Shown here: positions 44,465 to 54,774 of the stretch, piece by piece
How positions within the stretch are numbered: position 1 is the stretch's first letter
Layout: the number at the start of each line of letters is the position of its first letter
NCBI GenBank assembly: GCA_019054805.1
Contig: JAHQIY010000002.1
Span: forward strand, 7,998,001-8,062,000
Reading direction: 5' to 3'
From: Brachionus manjavacas
Lineage: Eukaryota; Rotifera; Eurotatoria; Ploima; Brachionidae
Length of the DNA: 64,000 bases
The notes under the pieces: generated by a model
What the model was told of the DNA's origin: nothing
What the model saw: the letters and a program-made list of their open reading frames with translations, nothing else
The model's database searches: none
Program-made: the position numbers and the translations under genes

Positions 44465-45200
44465 TAACGTAATGGTTCGATAAATATGACATGTCACTAA
44501 AACAGAGTACCCTATTCTAGTGACATGTAATATTTGAGTGAACACTGATTTTTAAAATTGAAATATTCGCTTTTAGTGACATGCAACAAAAAGCAAATAT
44601 GCATAAATATTGCTATTTTATATGAAAATATTGCTCGGGTTTAATGACATGTTTTTAACTCATGTTAATTAAAAAATCAACTTCTTTTTTTTGAAAAATA
44701 AACTCTTTCGGCTTTATAAGAGGCTTAAAGCCTAATGACTCATTCTATTGTAAAAATTGTAGTAAGTTTAACTTTTAAAATTCAACTTAAATGTGGTCCA
44801 ACTTTTTTTTACTCGTTCCAAGATTTGTTAACTTCATCCGTTCTTGTTTTTTTAGACTTAATAAGATTCCAATATATTATAATTTTTGTACATTTTTTAC
44901 TTGTTTTTAAAACTATAATACATTAAAAAATTCAATTCAATTCAAATAAAATATATTTTTCGTAAAAAAACTTTTATCTTAAATTATTTATTATAAATAA
45001 TGTGTCAATTACATGAGTTAAAAACATGTCTCTAAACCAGAGCAATATTTTCATAAAAAATAGCAATATTTATGCATATTTGCTTTTTGTTGCATGTCAC
45101 TAAAAGCGAATATTTCAATTTTAAAAATCAGTGTTCACTCAAATATGACATGTCACTAAATTTGTTAGTGACATGTCATATTTATCGGACCATTACGTTA
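44465..45200. mobile_element. Foldback element with about 200-bp inverted arms and 11-bp target duplication (MULE-like)
   Basis: 736 bp. Both ends read TAACGTAATGGT(T/C)CGATAA inward, and the arms stay nearly identical for about 200 bp (to AACTCATG near 44663 and its complement near 45012). The flanking direct repeat is GTTAAAAAGAT at 44454-44464 and 45201-45211 (11 bp, up to 13 if end bases are counted differently). Long inverted arms with a 9-11 bp duplication suggest a Mutator-like (MULE) derivative. The palindromic word TGACATGTCA or its half TAGTGACATG is repeated several times within each arm. There is no transposase; the 63-codon frame in the middle is not convincing. Confidence 0.88.
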
Positions 45201-46079
45201 GTTAAAAAGATCTTTCTCGGAATGTTGTATAAATTTAAAGCTTGAGTAGTGTTCAATTTTTTTTCAAAAACATCTTTTTTGCGTTATCAAGATCTTCAAT
45301 CGAATACTTTTTTTTTTTAACTTCTTTTTCTTTGTTCTGATTCATTTTTATAAAATATTGACGATTTTTGATAATACAGAATGAATATTTTTATCATATA
45401 AAATCAAATTATTTTTGTAAAAACAGGAGAAACAAAATTTTAAATTTTTCATAAAAAATGACGTAATTGTGATCATTTTTGTCCTTTCAGTCTAATTATG
45501 TTAAATATTTTATTTTTAGGGGTAAACGGGTGGGATTTTTGGGTATTGAGGTGATACCTCATTAACCTCTTAACCCATAAAAAAATAACAACATTAGACA
45601 ACGGACCCATCGGCTATCTTAAAATTCTAGTAAAATTATTTTCTACTAATTAAGACCCGCTTAAAACAATAAGCAAATAAGGTCAGTTCAAACTTGCTCC
45701 ATCATCGGATCAAAAATTGTCAAACATAATTACTAATTTGAAAAATTCTAGCGAATTAGCCGAAAAAAAACTTTGAATTAAAAAAATAAGGTTTAACAAT
45801 TTTTTAAAAATATTTCATATATATATTTGGATTCCTCTCTTCAAGATTTACAAGAATATGTGGGTTGTTTAAAAAAAAAAAATTAAACGACTGATAAATT
45901 TCGGTTTTTCAAATTACGTCACCGAATCTACATTAAATACATTTAGGCTGTGTTACCATACTAAGGATTTAATAGTAATTTGAATATAAGAAGTTTTTTG
46001 GTAATATTTTTATTATTATTTTTTTTTGTTGTTTGCTTGTTTTCTAGACTCTTTTACTTTTTTATAAATTTTTTTTCAT

Positions 46080-46250
46080 AGAAACCAGACACACATGGCG
46101 TCGGGAAGTCTTAGGAGATCGGTATATCAGGTTTAGAAATTGGCATAGCAGATAAGGATTTAGCTGATATAATGTAGCCTTATAAACTGCGTTCACACAG
46201 GTTCGCCTGTGTCACAGCTTTCAATACTACTACTACTACTTCTTCCAAAA
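46080..46250 (+). mobile_element. LINE or SINE 3' end with a UUCG hairpin and a TAC-repeat tail
   Basis: GC-richer block ending in ACACAGG-TTCG-CCTGTGT (46195-46212), a perfect 7-bp stem with a TTCG loop, then CACAGCTTTCAATACTACTAC and more TAC units. The string CACAGC(A)TTT..ATACTACTAC also ends the minus-strand LINE piece at 60690-61190, so both probably share a 3' end. TGGCATAGCAG (46141) and GGTTCGCCT resemble RNA polymerase III A and B boxes, but the spacing is long. Confidence 0.5.
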
Positions 46251-46309
46251 AAATTACACAATCAGTCATCCGAAGTCATAATTAACTTTTAATAAATTAT
46301 TTAATATTC

Positions 46310-47040
46310 TATATTGATAAAAAAAACTCTTGATTTGTTTCCATATAATAAGTTATATTTGATACAACAAATTTAACAGAGTCTACGAGGCCCATTTTGA
46401 GACTTCTAAAACTAAATGAAATCAAAGCTTTCCCAATTTTGGATTCATACTCTTGGCAGTTAATAAGCAAGCGCTTTTCTAAACGATTAAGTTGTTCACA
46501 AAACGATATATTTTTCAATATAACAAATAAAGACTTTTTTCAACTTTTTTCCACTTCTCCTCTATAAAATCTGATATGAATGAGTTGCTACCAAATGGAA
46601 GACCCAAATACTCAAACCATCTACACTTGACAATTGAACATTATCTATTACAAACTTATCTTGACAATTCACTCTCGATTTGGTCAAAGCAAGGCTAACT
46701 GATTTTCTGGAATTGAATTCCATTTTCCATTCTTTTGCAAATCTGAAACAATCTTCCAATAACTATATCTATCATGGCATGCCCATAGGAGGGTGAGAGG
46801 ATAATAATGTCATCACATTATGCATTAATAGACAAATTAAGACCATTTAACCTGGCATCAATATTAAGATTAGTACAATTTTCTAAAAGTTCGTTTATAA
46901 AAAAATTAAACAACTTAAAGGAAAGAATTTCTCCGTGTTTCACTCCCTCAGTACAGTCCAATATTTCACTTGATAGATTATTAATTAATACTTTGCCTAA
47001 ATTTTTAGAAATTTTGCTTAATCAGAAAATATTTGTCTGC
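46310..47040 (-). mobile_element. LINE reverse-transcriptase fragment
   Basis: On the minus strand, broken frames give GVKHGEILSFKLFNFFINEL near 46955-46895, then CDDIIILSPS (the xxDD active-site box) near 46815-46790, and CFRFAKEWKMEFNSRKSVSL at 46752-46690, followed after a frameshift by a region with NRLEKRLLINCQEYESKIG. The clade differs from families A and B; it may be R4- or R2-like, but this is not certain. Confidence 0.7.
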
Positions 47041-47829
47041 AAAAACTCTGCCATGTGATTGCACACATGATTAAAATACTTTTTAATGGAGTGCAAATGC
47101 AGAAAATTGCAGAGTATTTTGCAGACTTTTGTTACTGCATTAAGCAAATTTGCTTATAACTAAGCATATTGCATAACTAAATTATCTCTTTCAGTAAAAA
47201 AGATATTTAAGTTTTTCTGAATTGAAAAGATCGAACTGAAACGAATTTCGCAAACCCCAGATACATTTACTCAAGTATCTATTGTAAACGTGGTTATCAA
47301 TAACAAAAACCTTCCATTTTTATTTGCTTTATAACCAAACAAAGAAAAAGTTAGCTGTTCAAAAGTGTTCGATTTTGTGGGTTCAAATGTTTCCCTAATT
47401 TTATGTCCCCTTTTGAAAGAGTATCATTAGTTGTGTCAAGGACATATTCAAGGGCACAAATTTAGGCGGCGCCTAATTATGTATCTTTTTTGTAAGATTA
47501 TTTTGAGAAGAACTACATTGGATATATTGTGAATGAAGTGTCTAGAGCCCGTGCTGTACCATTGTTTCCAATAGCATCACGGAATGTTCATGAAAGAGAA
47601 ATGAAAAACTTGCCTAGATCCAATAATATCCTTGAAGCTTGGCATAGATCCTAAGCCCAAGATCTAACAAGCTATCCAGTTGTAAATAATAGCATGTTAT
47701 TAGAGAACAGCATGCTACAGAAATCAATTTTAAGCAAATCATAGCTGGTTTTGAGCTAAAACGTTCGAAAAAAGAAATTAAAAAAAACAAAGCAATTAAA
47801 AAGGTATAAAACAAATACGAACGATAAAT

Positions 47830-48120
47830 GAATGTAACAATCGTTTCCAATTTATGTCTTTTCAACTTTCATTTTTTTAGCTTATTTACTCTATTTTGAT
47901 TCTTTTTTTTTTTTTTTTTTTTTTTTATCTAATTTTATTAACTTTAATTTTATTTTATTTTTTTATTTTATTTTTAACTTATTCTGAAGGAGCTCTTGCT
48001 CGGTACAGAAAACAAATAAATAAATAAATAAATAATAATAATAAATAAATAATAATAAGATATTGTTAAACAAAAAATGGAGTCTTTATCAAAGCACACT
48101 AGGAAATTTTTATTAATCAT
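47830..48120 (+). mobile_element. LINE family A 3' UTR joined to the start of a second truncated copy
   Basis: 47830-48050 matches the family A 3' UTR (AATTTATGTCTTTTCAACTT...), with the stem-loop GAGC-TCTT-GCTC at 47990-48001 and an AAATAAATAAATAA tail. Directly after the tail, 48053-48115 (AAGATATTGTTAAACAAAAA...CACACTAGGAAATTT) matches the coding region at 1876-1935, so a second fragment begins there and soon ends. Confidence 0.82.
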
Positions 48121-49268
48121 ATAACTAGTTTATAATTTATAATTTATATTTTTGTAGCGATATGTCTGACAATTCTTACTTTATATTTTAATAACAATTA
48201 TTGTACAATTAGATTTAATTCTCAAATCAATAATTTTTAATCAATAAAACGTTTGAAACTCAAATCATTAGTCGGATCAATTTTAAAAATTTATATGATT
48301 GATTCAAAAAAAGATAAAAAAAAATTAGTAAAGCAAAACATTGTAATATTTAAGTTAAATTCTTGGAATTTTTTTTCAAATCTATAAAAATAAAATTGAT
48401 ATTATTAAATATTGAAAGCTTGAATGTTGCAATTTCAACATTGATCTCTTGATCACAAAGCTATTGATCAACCTCGAATAAAAATATTCCAAACTTTTTT
48501 CACTTTTTTTGACATCGGTTCAATGAGAGTGTCACTATTCCTTAAATTCTATTTTCTCGAATTTTCCGGTGAACTATAAAAAAAATAGTGCTTTATAGAC
48601 AAAAGATAAAATTCTTTCAAGAATTCAAACTGAAAAATAAATAAGCCATATTTTTCTAGAAAATTATTGATGTCATTGAAGTTACCAACTTCATTTACAA
48701 ATAATTTTGATTCAAATTTTTTACTAAATTTGAATCTAAATTAGTCAAAAATTGAGAAATAATTACTTATAGCAAGTTTGATTATTGCGTCTTTTGAAAA
48801 ATAATACATAAGAGATAAACAATAATCAAAATAAGGTAAATTAAATGTCTTAAAAAACTGAATTTTTACGAAGTCAGATAAAAAAGTCTACTAATACTAA
48901 ACAGTTTTTGTTTACAACTAATGAGAAGCAACAGGCAAGCTTTGAAAAACTATGATTTTGATTAATCTTATAACCTAAGAGAGTTGTTTCATCTACGACT
49001 TGTTTATCTTGATACAAAGAAGTTCTGCAGAAAACTTATCAAATGAATGATCTTATTTTTATTCAATTCCTTCTTCTACTAAAATAGCTATTTCCACGCC
49101 ATTTTTTTTCGAGCCTTAACGAATGATATATAATTTTCAAAATTAAAGTAGAAATTTTTTCACTCGGATCAACTTTTATTTTATTAAGGAGAACAATGTC
49201 AGGACAATTTTTAGCTAAAAATTCTTTTAGGAGATTTATCCTACGAGATTACATTATCACTTTTCTTT

Positions 49269-49501
49269 TTTAATTATCCAAATATTTGCCATTTGAAACA
49301 TGTAAATAAAAGAATAGATAAAATTTAGCCTTGAGTTAATCAGCATTAATTTTATCAGATAAACTGAAGACTGTTTTGTTAATTTATTAGGTTGTTGTTG
49401 TAAATTAGAGCCAGAATGGACACTTCGTTGGTGGTGAGACCCAAGATGCAAAAAATTATAAATTTGCTAATTTATCAATTTTTTGCATCTTCGGTCTCAC
49501 C
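49269..49501 (-). pseudogene. Inverted fragment of the neighbouring 7TM receptor gene, ending in a palindrome
   Basis: The minus strand from about 49457 to 49290 matches receptor-gene positions of about 52066-52235 (TM1-TM2): TTTTTTGCATCTTGGGTCTC, then CAAAACAGTCTTCAGTT and CTGATAAAATTAATGCTG. It has small deletions and a stop. On the plus strand, 49458-49515 repeats the start of the same segment in the opposite direction, so arms 49433-49457 and 49477-49501 form a 25-bp inverted repeat around a 19-bp loop. Confidence 0.88.
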
Positions 49502-49616
49502 ATCAGCGGAAATAAAAAAAAATTTGGTCTTTTAATTTATTTTAGAAATTTCTCCTTCAAAAAGAGTATGTGATTTTTTTGTTTATATATGTCACAGACT
49601 TGTTTATAAGTCACAG

Positions 49617-49889
49617 TTTTTAGTCAAAGTTATGACTTAAACTAAATTTTTTTTATTTAATTAACAATCACAAACATCATAAAATGTTAAAAAATTAAAT
49701 TCTATTTCTTTAAGAAATGTATCACCTATTTATAAATGTGCGTTATTCAACGAAATATATTTTGTTGTCTGAAGGCTGAATCTTATGGATAAATGCTGAT
49801 AACTCTGACCAGTATAATTTTAAGATTATGGTTTATTTAGAAATTTATTTCATTAAAAAAAAATTTTAGGTCATAACTTTGACTAAAAA
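49617..49889. repeat. Inverted repeat pair with AAGTC/GACTT words
   Basis: TTTTTAGTCAAAGTTATGAC at 49617 and the near-complement GGTCATAACTTTGACTAAAA ending at 49889 face each other, with further GACTTGTTTATAAGTCAC and GACTTGACTTATC words outside. It looks like a small decayed hAT-like MITE of the AAGTC family. Confidence 0.5.
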
Positions 49890-50821
49890 AAAAATTTAAG
49901 CCATTGACTTGACTTATCATTTTCGGAAATACTCATTTTAAAGTGAAGAAGTAAGAAAAATATATTATTGAGATTTTTAAGAAGTATAAAATAAAGCTAA
50001 TTTTATTCAGTTTGAAAATATACTTTGAGTGTGCAGAACAGCGATCAAAAAGTGTATTAAGTGAGTATGAATGGTAGATTTCAAGAGTGTGCTGAAATTT
50101 TCCCATTTTGTTTAATGATTTTTACCATAAAATTTAATGAAAAAATTTTATTTTATTTTTCTGTGTTTTCAGTTAAGCATTTGTTAATTCAATAAAATAT
50201 TTAAAATTAAATATTTAATTACAATTTTTTCAATTCAATTCAATTCTTTTTTATTTAATATGTTTATCATTAAAAGAGAAAAGATAAAAATTTTGATAAT
50301 TTGGGTTTTTTCATAAAATTTTTACAATCCCAAAAAAAAAATTAACTCACAACTAATTTATTTAGAAGTTTTTTAAAACATTAAATTAAATTAGATTCTT
50401 TTTAGAAAAATTTTCCATTATTTTAAATTAATGTAATTTATTTATATTAAAGCCAGATAAATTAACAATAAATACTGAAGACAAATAAAAAAATAATGTA
50501 AGAATCTTATCAATTTCATTGAAATTAATATCCTCGACTAAATTTACATTTAAAATATCTAAAAAAAGACAAATTTTTCTACTTAAACGTGACAATAATT
50601 AAAAAATCAACAGATCTTCAGAAAAATTTGATATTTTTGAGCGAATTTTTTTTTTTAATTTTTCAATATTAGATATCACTCGACACTAAATTATTTAAAA
50701 TATTTTAATATTTTATTAAATTACAATATCGATTTCTAAAAGTGCTAAAACACTTAAACAAATTCATTTTTAAACAGAAGAAATTTTTTAAATTAAAATT
50801 TTTTTTTTAATCAGAAACAAA

Positions 50822-53074
50822 ATGAAAAATTTTATTTTTTTTCTAATTGTTTACTGTTGCTTGTCTGGTCAAGTTTATTTAAACAATCCAGAATTATTTA
50901 AGCCAGGCGCTGAAACCAAGTGTTTAAATTTTGCCAAAAAATTTCAGGCCATCAGTGTTAACTTCTTTATCCCAAATGTTTCTATTTACAATATCAAATT
51001 TAAAAATTTTGTTTCCTTTGATGAATTACAAACTGATTGTTTCAATTTTGCTGGATTTTATGTGAGGTTTATTTCGTTTCTACCAAGCAAAATGATTCTT
51101 TTGGAAAATTCCAGAGTGGACATTTCAAATTTAATGATACTTTCCAACTCACAGATTTCTTTATCACTTCTAAACATCAAAGGACTGGATATTAATTTTA
51201 GCTTTTTTCAATTAAAACCCCTGAATGATAATACTTTGGTTACAATTGAGTCATCAAAACTAATCATTTACCAAAATGGATCACTATTAAAGTCATGCAG
51301 TGGTCATTTTAATTCATCAACCTTTCGGAACATCAAGCATTTGCAGTTTATTTTAGTGAAGTTCTTTCCGGATACTTGTCCAGTAATATTTAACAATAGC
51401 AATCTGACTTATTTGGATTTGTATGAAATCAATGACAATTTTTTGAATAAAAATATTTTGGGCTTTTCAAAATTTAATGTCTCTAGTCACACTATTATAG
51501 AAATGGTAGATTTTAAATTTTATAAATTTACAATTTCGGAAAATTTACTCAACAAAAATTTGTTCAAAAATACCAAAAAATTTAGACTTGAGGGTGTTTT
51601 GGATAAGATTGAAAAAAGCTCTTTTACTCAGCTGCACAATTTAAGAATCCTTGAAATTTTAGTAAGAAATTTAAAAGATTTATTTTCCCAAGATATGGAA
51701 TGGTTATATGAATTGAACAAGCAAAAGAATGTTACTTTAAGAATTGATATTTACTTTAACCAGAACGGACTTTATGATGAAGACTTATGCCTATTTAAAC
51801 CGCTGAGTGAGATTGATTTAGAAAAAATTGAAATTTATCTTTTAAATATTGATTGTAGCTGCACAGTATTGTGGCTAATTTCTTTTAATGTTAAATTATC
51901 TTACAATAAATGCATCAATTGGGATCAGAGTAGATGTAATTTCACTAAAATGGCTGCACAATGTGACAAATATAAGTATGGAGCTGATATTAAAATGGAA
52001 AGAACGATTACTGATTTTGTTTACACAACAGAATTTATTAGTTTCATAAATTTGCTAATTTTTCCGATTTTTTGCATCTTGGGTCTCACCACCAACGGAG
52101 TGTCCATCCTGGCTCTGATAATCACCAACAAAAAAACAAAACAGTCTTCAGTTCATCTGATAAAATTAATGCTGATTAACTCAAGTCTAAATTTTATCTA
52201 TTCTTTTATTTACATGTTTCATATGGCAAATGTTTGTATTCTCTCTAATGGAATATTTTGTTCTTCGGTCAAGAAAAGTATATTTTTTCAATTAATCGAA
52301 AAGTACATGGTAGAATTTGTGGGAAATTCTATAAAGACAGCTTCTAATATTTTAAATGTTTTGATAGCAAAAAATCGCTTTGATCTCCTAAGGGGAGAGC
52401 AAAATCTGCCAAAGTCATCAAAAAGATTGACAAATTTTCTCATGTATGTAGGAATTTTTTTAGTGGTAATTTTGATCAATGCGGAAAGTATCCTTACCAT
52501 CGAGATAAATAACCAAATTGAATCTTTTGATTTATATTATACCGACTTTCCGATTAAAAACACCTTTAAAAACATATTTAAAAATTCATTTAATAAGCCA
52601 AATTTAGGATCTTTGAATGATAGTAGAAATCGGGAACTGATTTATTTTTATCTATATATGATCAAATTTGTTCTGAATGATTTCTTATTGTATGTTCTCA
52701 TTGTGATTTTTGATGGTTTGTTGCTGGTGAAGCTTAAGCAGGCGATGAATCATAAATTAAAAGTGTTTGGTGGTTACAAAAAGAAAGTGTCAGAAAAAGA
52801 AAATTTCGAAAACAGAATCACATATTCGGTGTTGTTTAACTGCTTGATCCTGATGGTTTTGCGTTCTTTTGAGTTTGGTGTATCACTTTATGTTTTGTTC
52901 GAGATAATCAATGACAGTGCTTGCATTCAGGCGGTCAAAATTTGCAGCAACATATCACAGATGGGAAATACTTTCTATTTGATATCATGTTCACTAAATT
53001 TAGTCACTTATTCTTTGTTCAACTCGGAATTCCGTAAAACTCTAATAATTTTAATTTCAAATCCAAAAGCATAA
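50822..53074 (+). CDS. Divergent rhodopsin-like 7TM receptor with a large ectodomain
   Basis: 750 residues in one exon. Residues 1-18 are a signal peptide (FIFFLIVYCCLSG). The ectodomain (to about 400) is Asn-rich with irregular leucine-rich-like strands (LRILEILVRNLKDLF) and a Cys cluster near its end (DCSCTVLWL...CINW...CNF...QCDK) resembling an LRR C-terminal cap. Seven hydrophobic helices follow: TM1 about 406-434 with Asn425 (GLTTNGVSIL), TM2 about 448-469, TM3 about 492-516 ending KNRFDLL (519 is the Arg of a degenerate DRY), TM4 after SSKRLTNFLMYVGIF, TM5 FVLNDFLLYVLIVIFDGL, TM6 VLFNCLILMVLRSFEF, TM7 ending NLVTYSLFNSEFRKTL (NPxxY reads NLVTY). Ligand and G protein are unknown. Codons are as AT-rich as the spacer. 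A fragment of TM1-TM2 lies inverted at 49.3 kb. Confidence 0.87.
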   Translation: MKNFIFFLIVYCCLSGQVYLNNPELFKPGAETKCLNFAKKFQAISVNFFIPNVSIYNIKFKNFVSFDELQTDCFNFAGFYVRFISFLPSKMILLENSRVDISNLMILSNSQISLSLLNIKGLDINFSFFQLKPLNDNTLVTIESSKLIIYQNGSLLKSCSGHFNSSTFRNIKHLQFILVKFFPDTCPVIFNNSNLTYLDLYEINDNFLNKNILGFSKFNVSSHTIIEMVDFKFYKFTISENLLNKNLFKNTKKFRLEGVLDKIEKSSFTQLHNLRILEILVRNLKDLFSQDMEWLYELNKQKNVTLRIDIYFNQNGLYDEDLCLFKPLSEIDLEKIEIYLLNIDCSCTVLWLISFNVKLSYNKCINWDQSRCNFTKMAAQCDKYKYGADIKMERTITDFVYTTEFISFINLLIFPIFCILGLTTNGVSILALIITNKKTKQSSVHLIKLMLINSSLNFIYSFIYMFHMANVCILSNGIFCSSVKKSIFFQLIEKYMVEFVGNSIKTASNILNVLIAKNRFDLLRGEQNLPKSSKRLTNFLMYVGIFLVVILINAESILTIEINNQIESFDLYYTDFPIKNTFKNIFKNSFNKPNLGSLNDSRNRELIYFYLYMIKFVLNDFLLYVLIVIFDGLLLVKLKQAMNHKLKVFGGYKKKVSEKENFENRITYSVLFNCLILMVLRSFEFGVSLYVLFEIINDSACIQAVKICSNISQMGNTFYLISCSLNLVTYSLFNSEFRKTLIILISNPKA

Positions 53075-53079
53075 TTTTG

Positions 53080-53085
53080 AATAAA
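53080..53085 (+). terminator. Polyadenylation signal of the 7TM receptor gene
   Basis: AATAAA only 6 bp after the stop codon. It is unusually close, so a later signal may be used instead. Confidence 0.4.
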
Positions 53086-53650
53086 ACAATTTTAAATCAG
53101 ATCCAGCTCCTGAATAGCTGAAATTCTTTTAAATTAAATATTTATTGTTTGAAAATGTAAAAAAAAATTAAAAGAAATTTTTTTTAAACAGATTCGGGCC
53201 AGCTCAGAATGGTACAAAGTCCTTCTTTTCAACCCAACGCAAATATTATTTTGTTTTATAATTTATAAGACGAATAAGAAAAAATATTTCTGTATTAAAA
53301 TGAAAAAAGTTAAAAAAAATTTATTTTAATTGAGCATAATTTTAATTTCGAATAAAATAATTATGAACATTTTTACATGTAAATTTGAATTTTATATAGA
53401 AAAAAAATTGTTATAAAATAGAAATTAGAATTTTTTTGAAAAAATTAAATCTAAAAATAAAAATAAAAAAAGGGGAAATTGTTGATTTTGAGTGTTTGTT
53501 TAAGCGATTTCGGACTCAAGCATTTGAATTTTGTTCCATTTTTCTAGAGGCGTGGTGAAGCAATTGCTAAATCGTGAGATTGGTGGATTATGATTTAAAA
53601 ATTGTTTTACTTCGTCGATTAAAATATTATTTAACTTTTTTTTTTGAGTG

Positions 53651-54336
53651 AAATTTCGAAACACTGTTTTGAAATTCTTTTCGTGTTTATTTACTTCAAA
53701 TCCAACAACTCTTTGTTAACTAGTTCTTTATTTTATTTTTACATTGAAATTGAATTTCGTGAACTTTATGTCTAAATTTTACTTTGACTTATTATTGTAA
53801 AATCTTTGTATCGACTGACTAAAATAAAGTAAACTATTTATTTTAAGTTATAAAAACTTTATTGATCTAAAAAGAAAACCGGGCCCGGTTGTCGTCGTAG
53901 ACTGAACACTGGGCGGAAATATAAATCACATTATATAAAAGAAATATGAGGAAAAATGAAATAAATAAAATAAATAAATATAAAATATAAATATGAAATA
54001 CGCGTGCATGCAACTGCACAGCGAACCGCGTACATACACAGTGATGTCTTCATCACACTGACGATACTGTTAATACAAAAGTGCCACTAAGAAAGAAATA
54101 CGTCTCTCGGCTTTACAGCCAAAAACTTGTAAAGAGTAAAAAACAACCTTTTTCTGAACTTATTTTATTTTTACAACGTCAACTGAGTTAAAATATTGAA
54201 GATCTTTTCATTTTTTTTTGCTTTCAATTTTTCAAATTTTCAATGTAAAAATAAAATAAAGAACTAGTAAACAAAGAGTTGTTGGATTTGAAGTAAATAA
54301 ACACGAAAAGAATTTCAAAACAGTGTTTCGAAATTT
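53651..54336. mobile_element. Element with 99-bp near-perfect inverted arms and a GC-richer core
   Basis: Arms 53651-53749 and 54238-54336 start AAATTTCGAAACACTGTTTT and match with about one mismatch (GTTAAC against GTTTAC). The core has GC-richer words unlike the surroundings: CCGGGCCCGGTTGTCGTCG at 53879-53897, CGCGTGCATGCAACTGCAC at 54000-54018, and GTGATG-TCTT-CATCAC, a 6-bp stem-loop, at 54041-54056. No frame and no clear target duplication. The superfamily is unknown. Confidence 0.85.
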
Positions 54337-54447
54337 TTAGCTATCTTTATCTAAAAATAAAAAAAACGTAATTTTACGTAAAAAATAGTAAAAAAAAGTA
54401 AAAAAACCTAAGAAAATGTAAATTTATGAATTTTATTTGTTTTAATT

Positions 54448-54535
54448 ATGGTTTAATTTTTTGTGTTTGAATTACAATATGTATCCAATGTTGAAATAAC
54501 ATTGAAAAAATTCGATGTTTCAAATATTTTTTCAG
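54448..54535 (+). repeat. Dispersed repeat, second copy of 36666-36746
   Basis: Shares ATGGTTTAATTTTTTGTGTT, then GTTGAAATAACATTGAAAA and a CAAATATTTTTTCAG end with the cadherin-intron copy. Confidence 0.7.
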
Positions 54536-54689
54536 ATTCAAAAAAAAAAAATTATTTTAACTTAATTTAGCAAGCATTTTCATATTTGAAATTAAACTAG
54601 TTAGTGAAATAGAATGAATTAAATTTTTATTTGAAAATTTGATAAAAAATATTGAAAATTCTTTTTTAACTTGTAAACAATTCATTTTT

Positions 54690-54770
54690 TTATTTTATTG
54701 CCGAGGAAATGCTCCTTCAGAATAAAAACACGTGAAAAAACTTATAATAAGTTAAATAACATAAAATAAA
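54690..54770 (-). mobile_element. LINE family A 3' tail (solo, damaged stem)
   Basis: The minus strand reads TTATTCTGAAGGAGCATTTC and continues CTCGGC. The stem-loop at 54703-54714 is GAGC-ATTT-CCTC, with the second arm mutated from GCTC. Upstream T-rich and AATAAAATAAAA-type tail sequences fit family A. Confidence 0.65.
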
Positions 54771-54774
54771 GCAA

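Noticed and set aside
46141-46212. tRNA gene
   Set aside because: A- and B-box-like strings are present but spacing is too long and no acceptor stem or anticodon arm can be drawn.
47614-47865. 83-codon hydrophobic minus-strand frame
   Set aside because: It overlaps LINE 3' UTR sequence and is explained by A-rich/T-rich composition.
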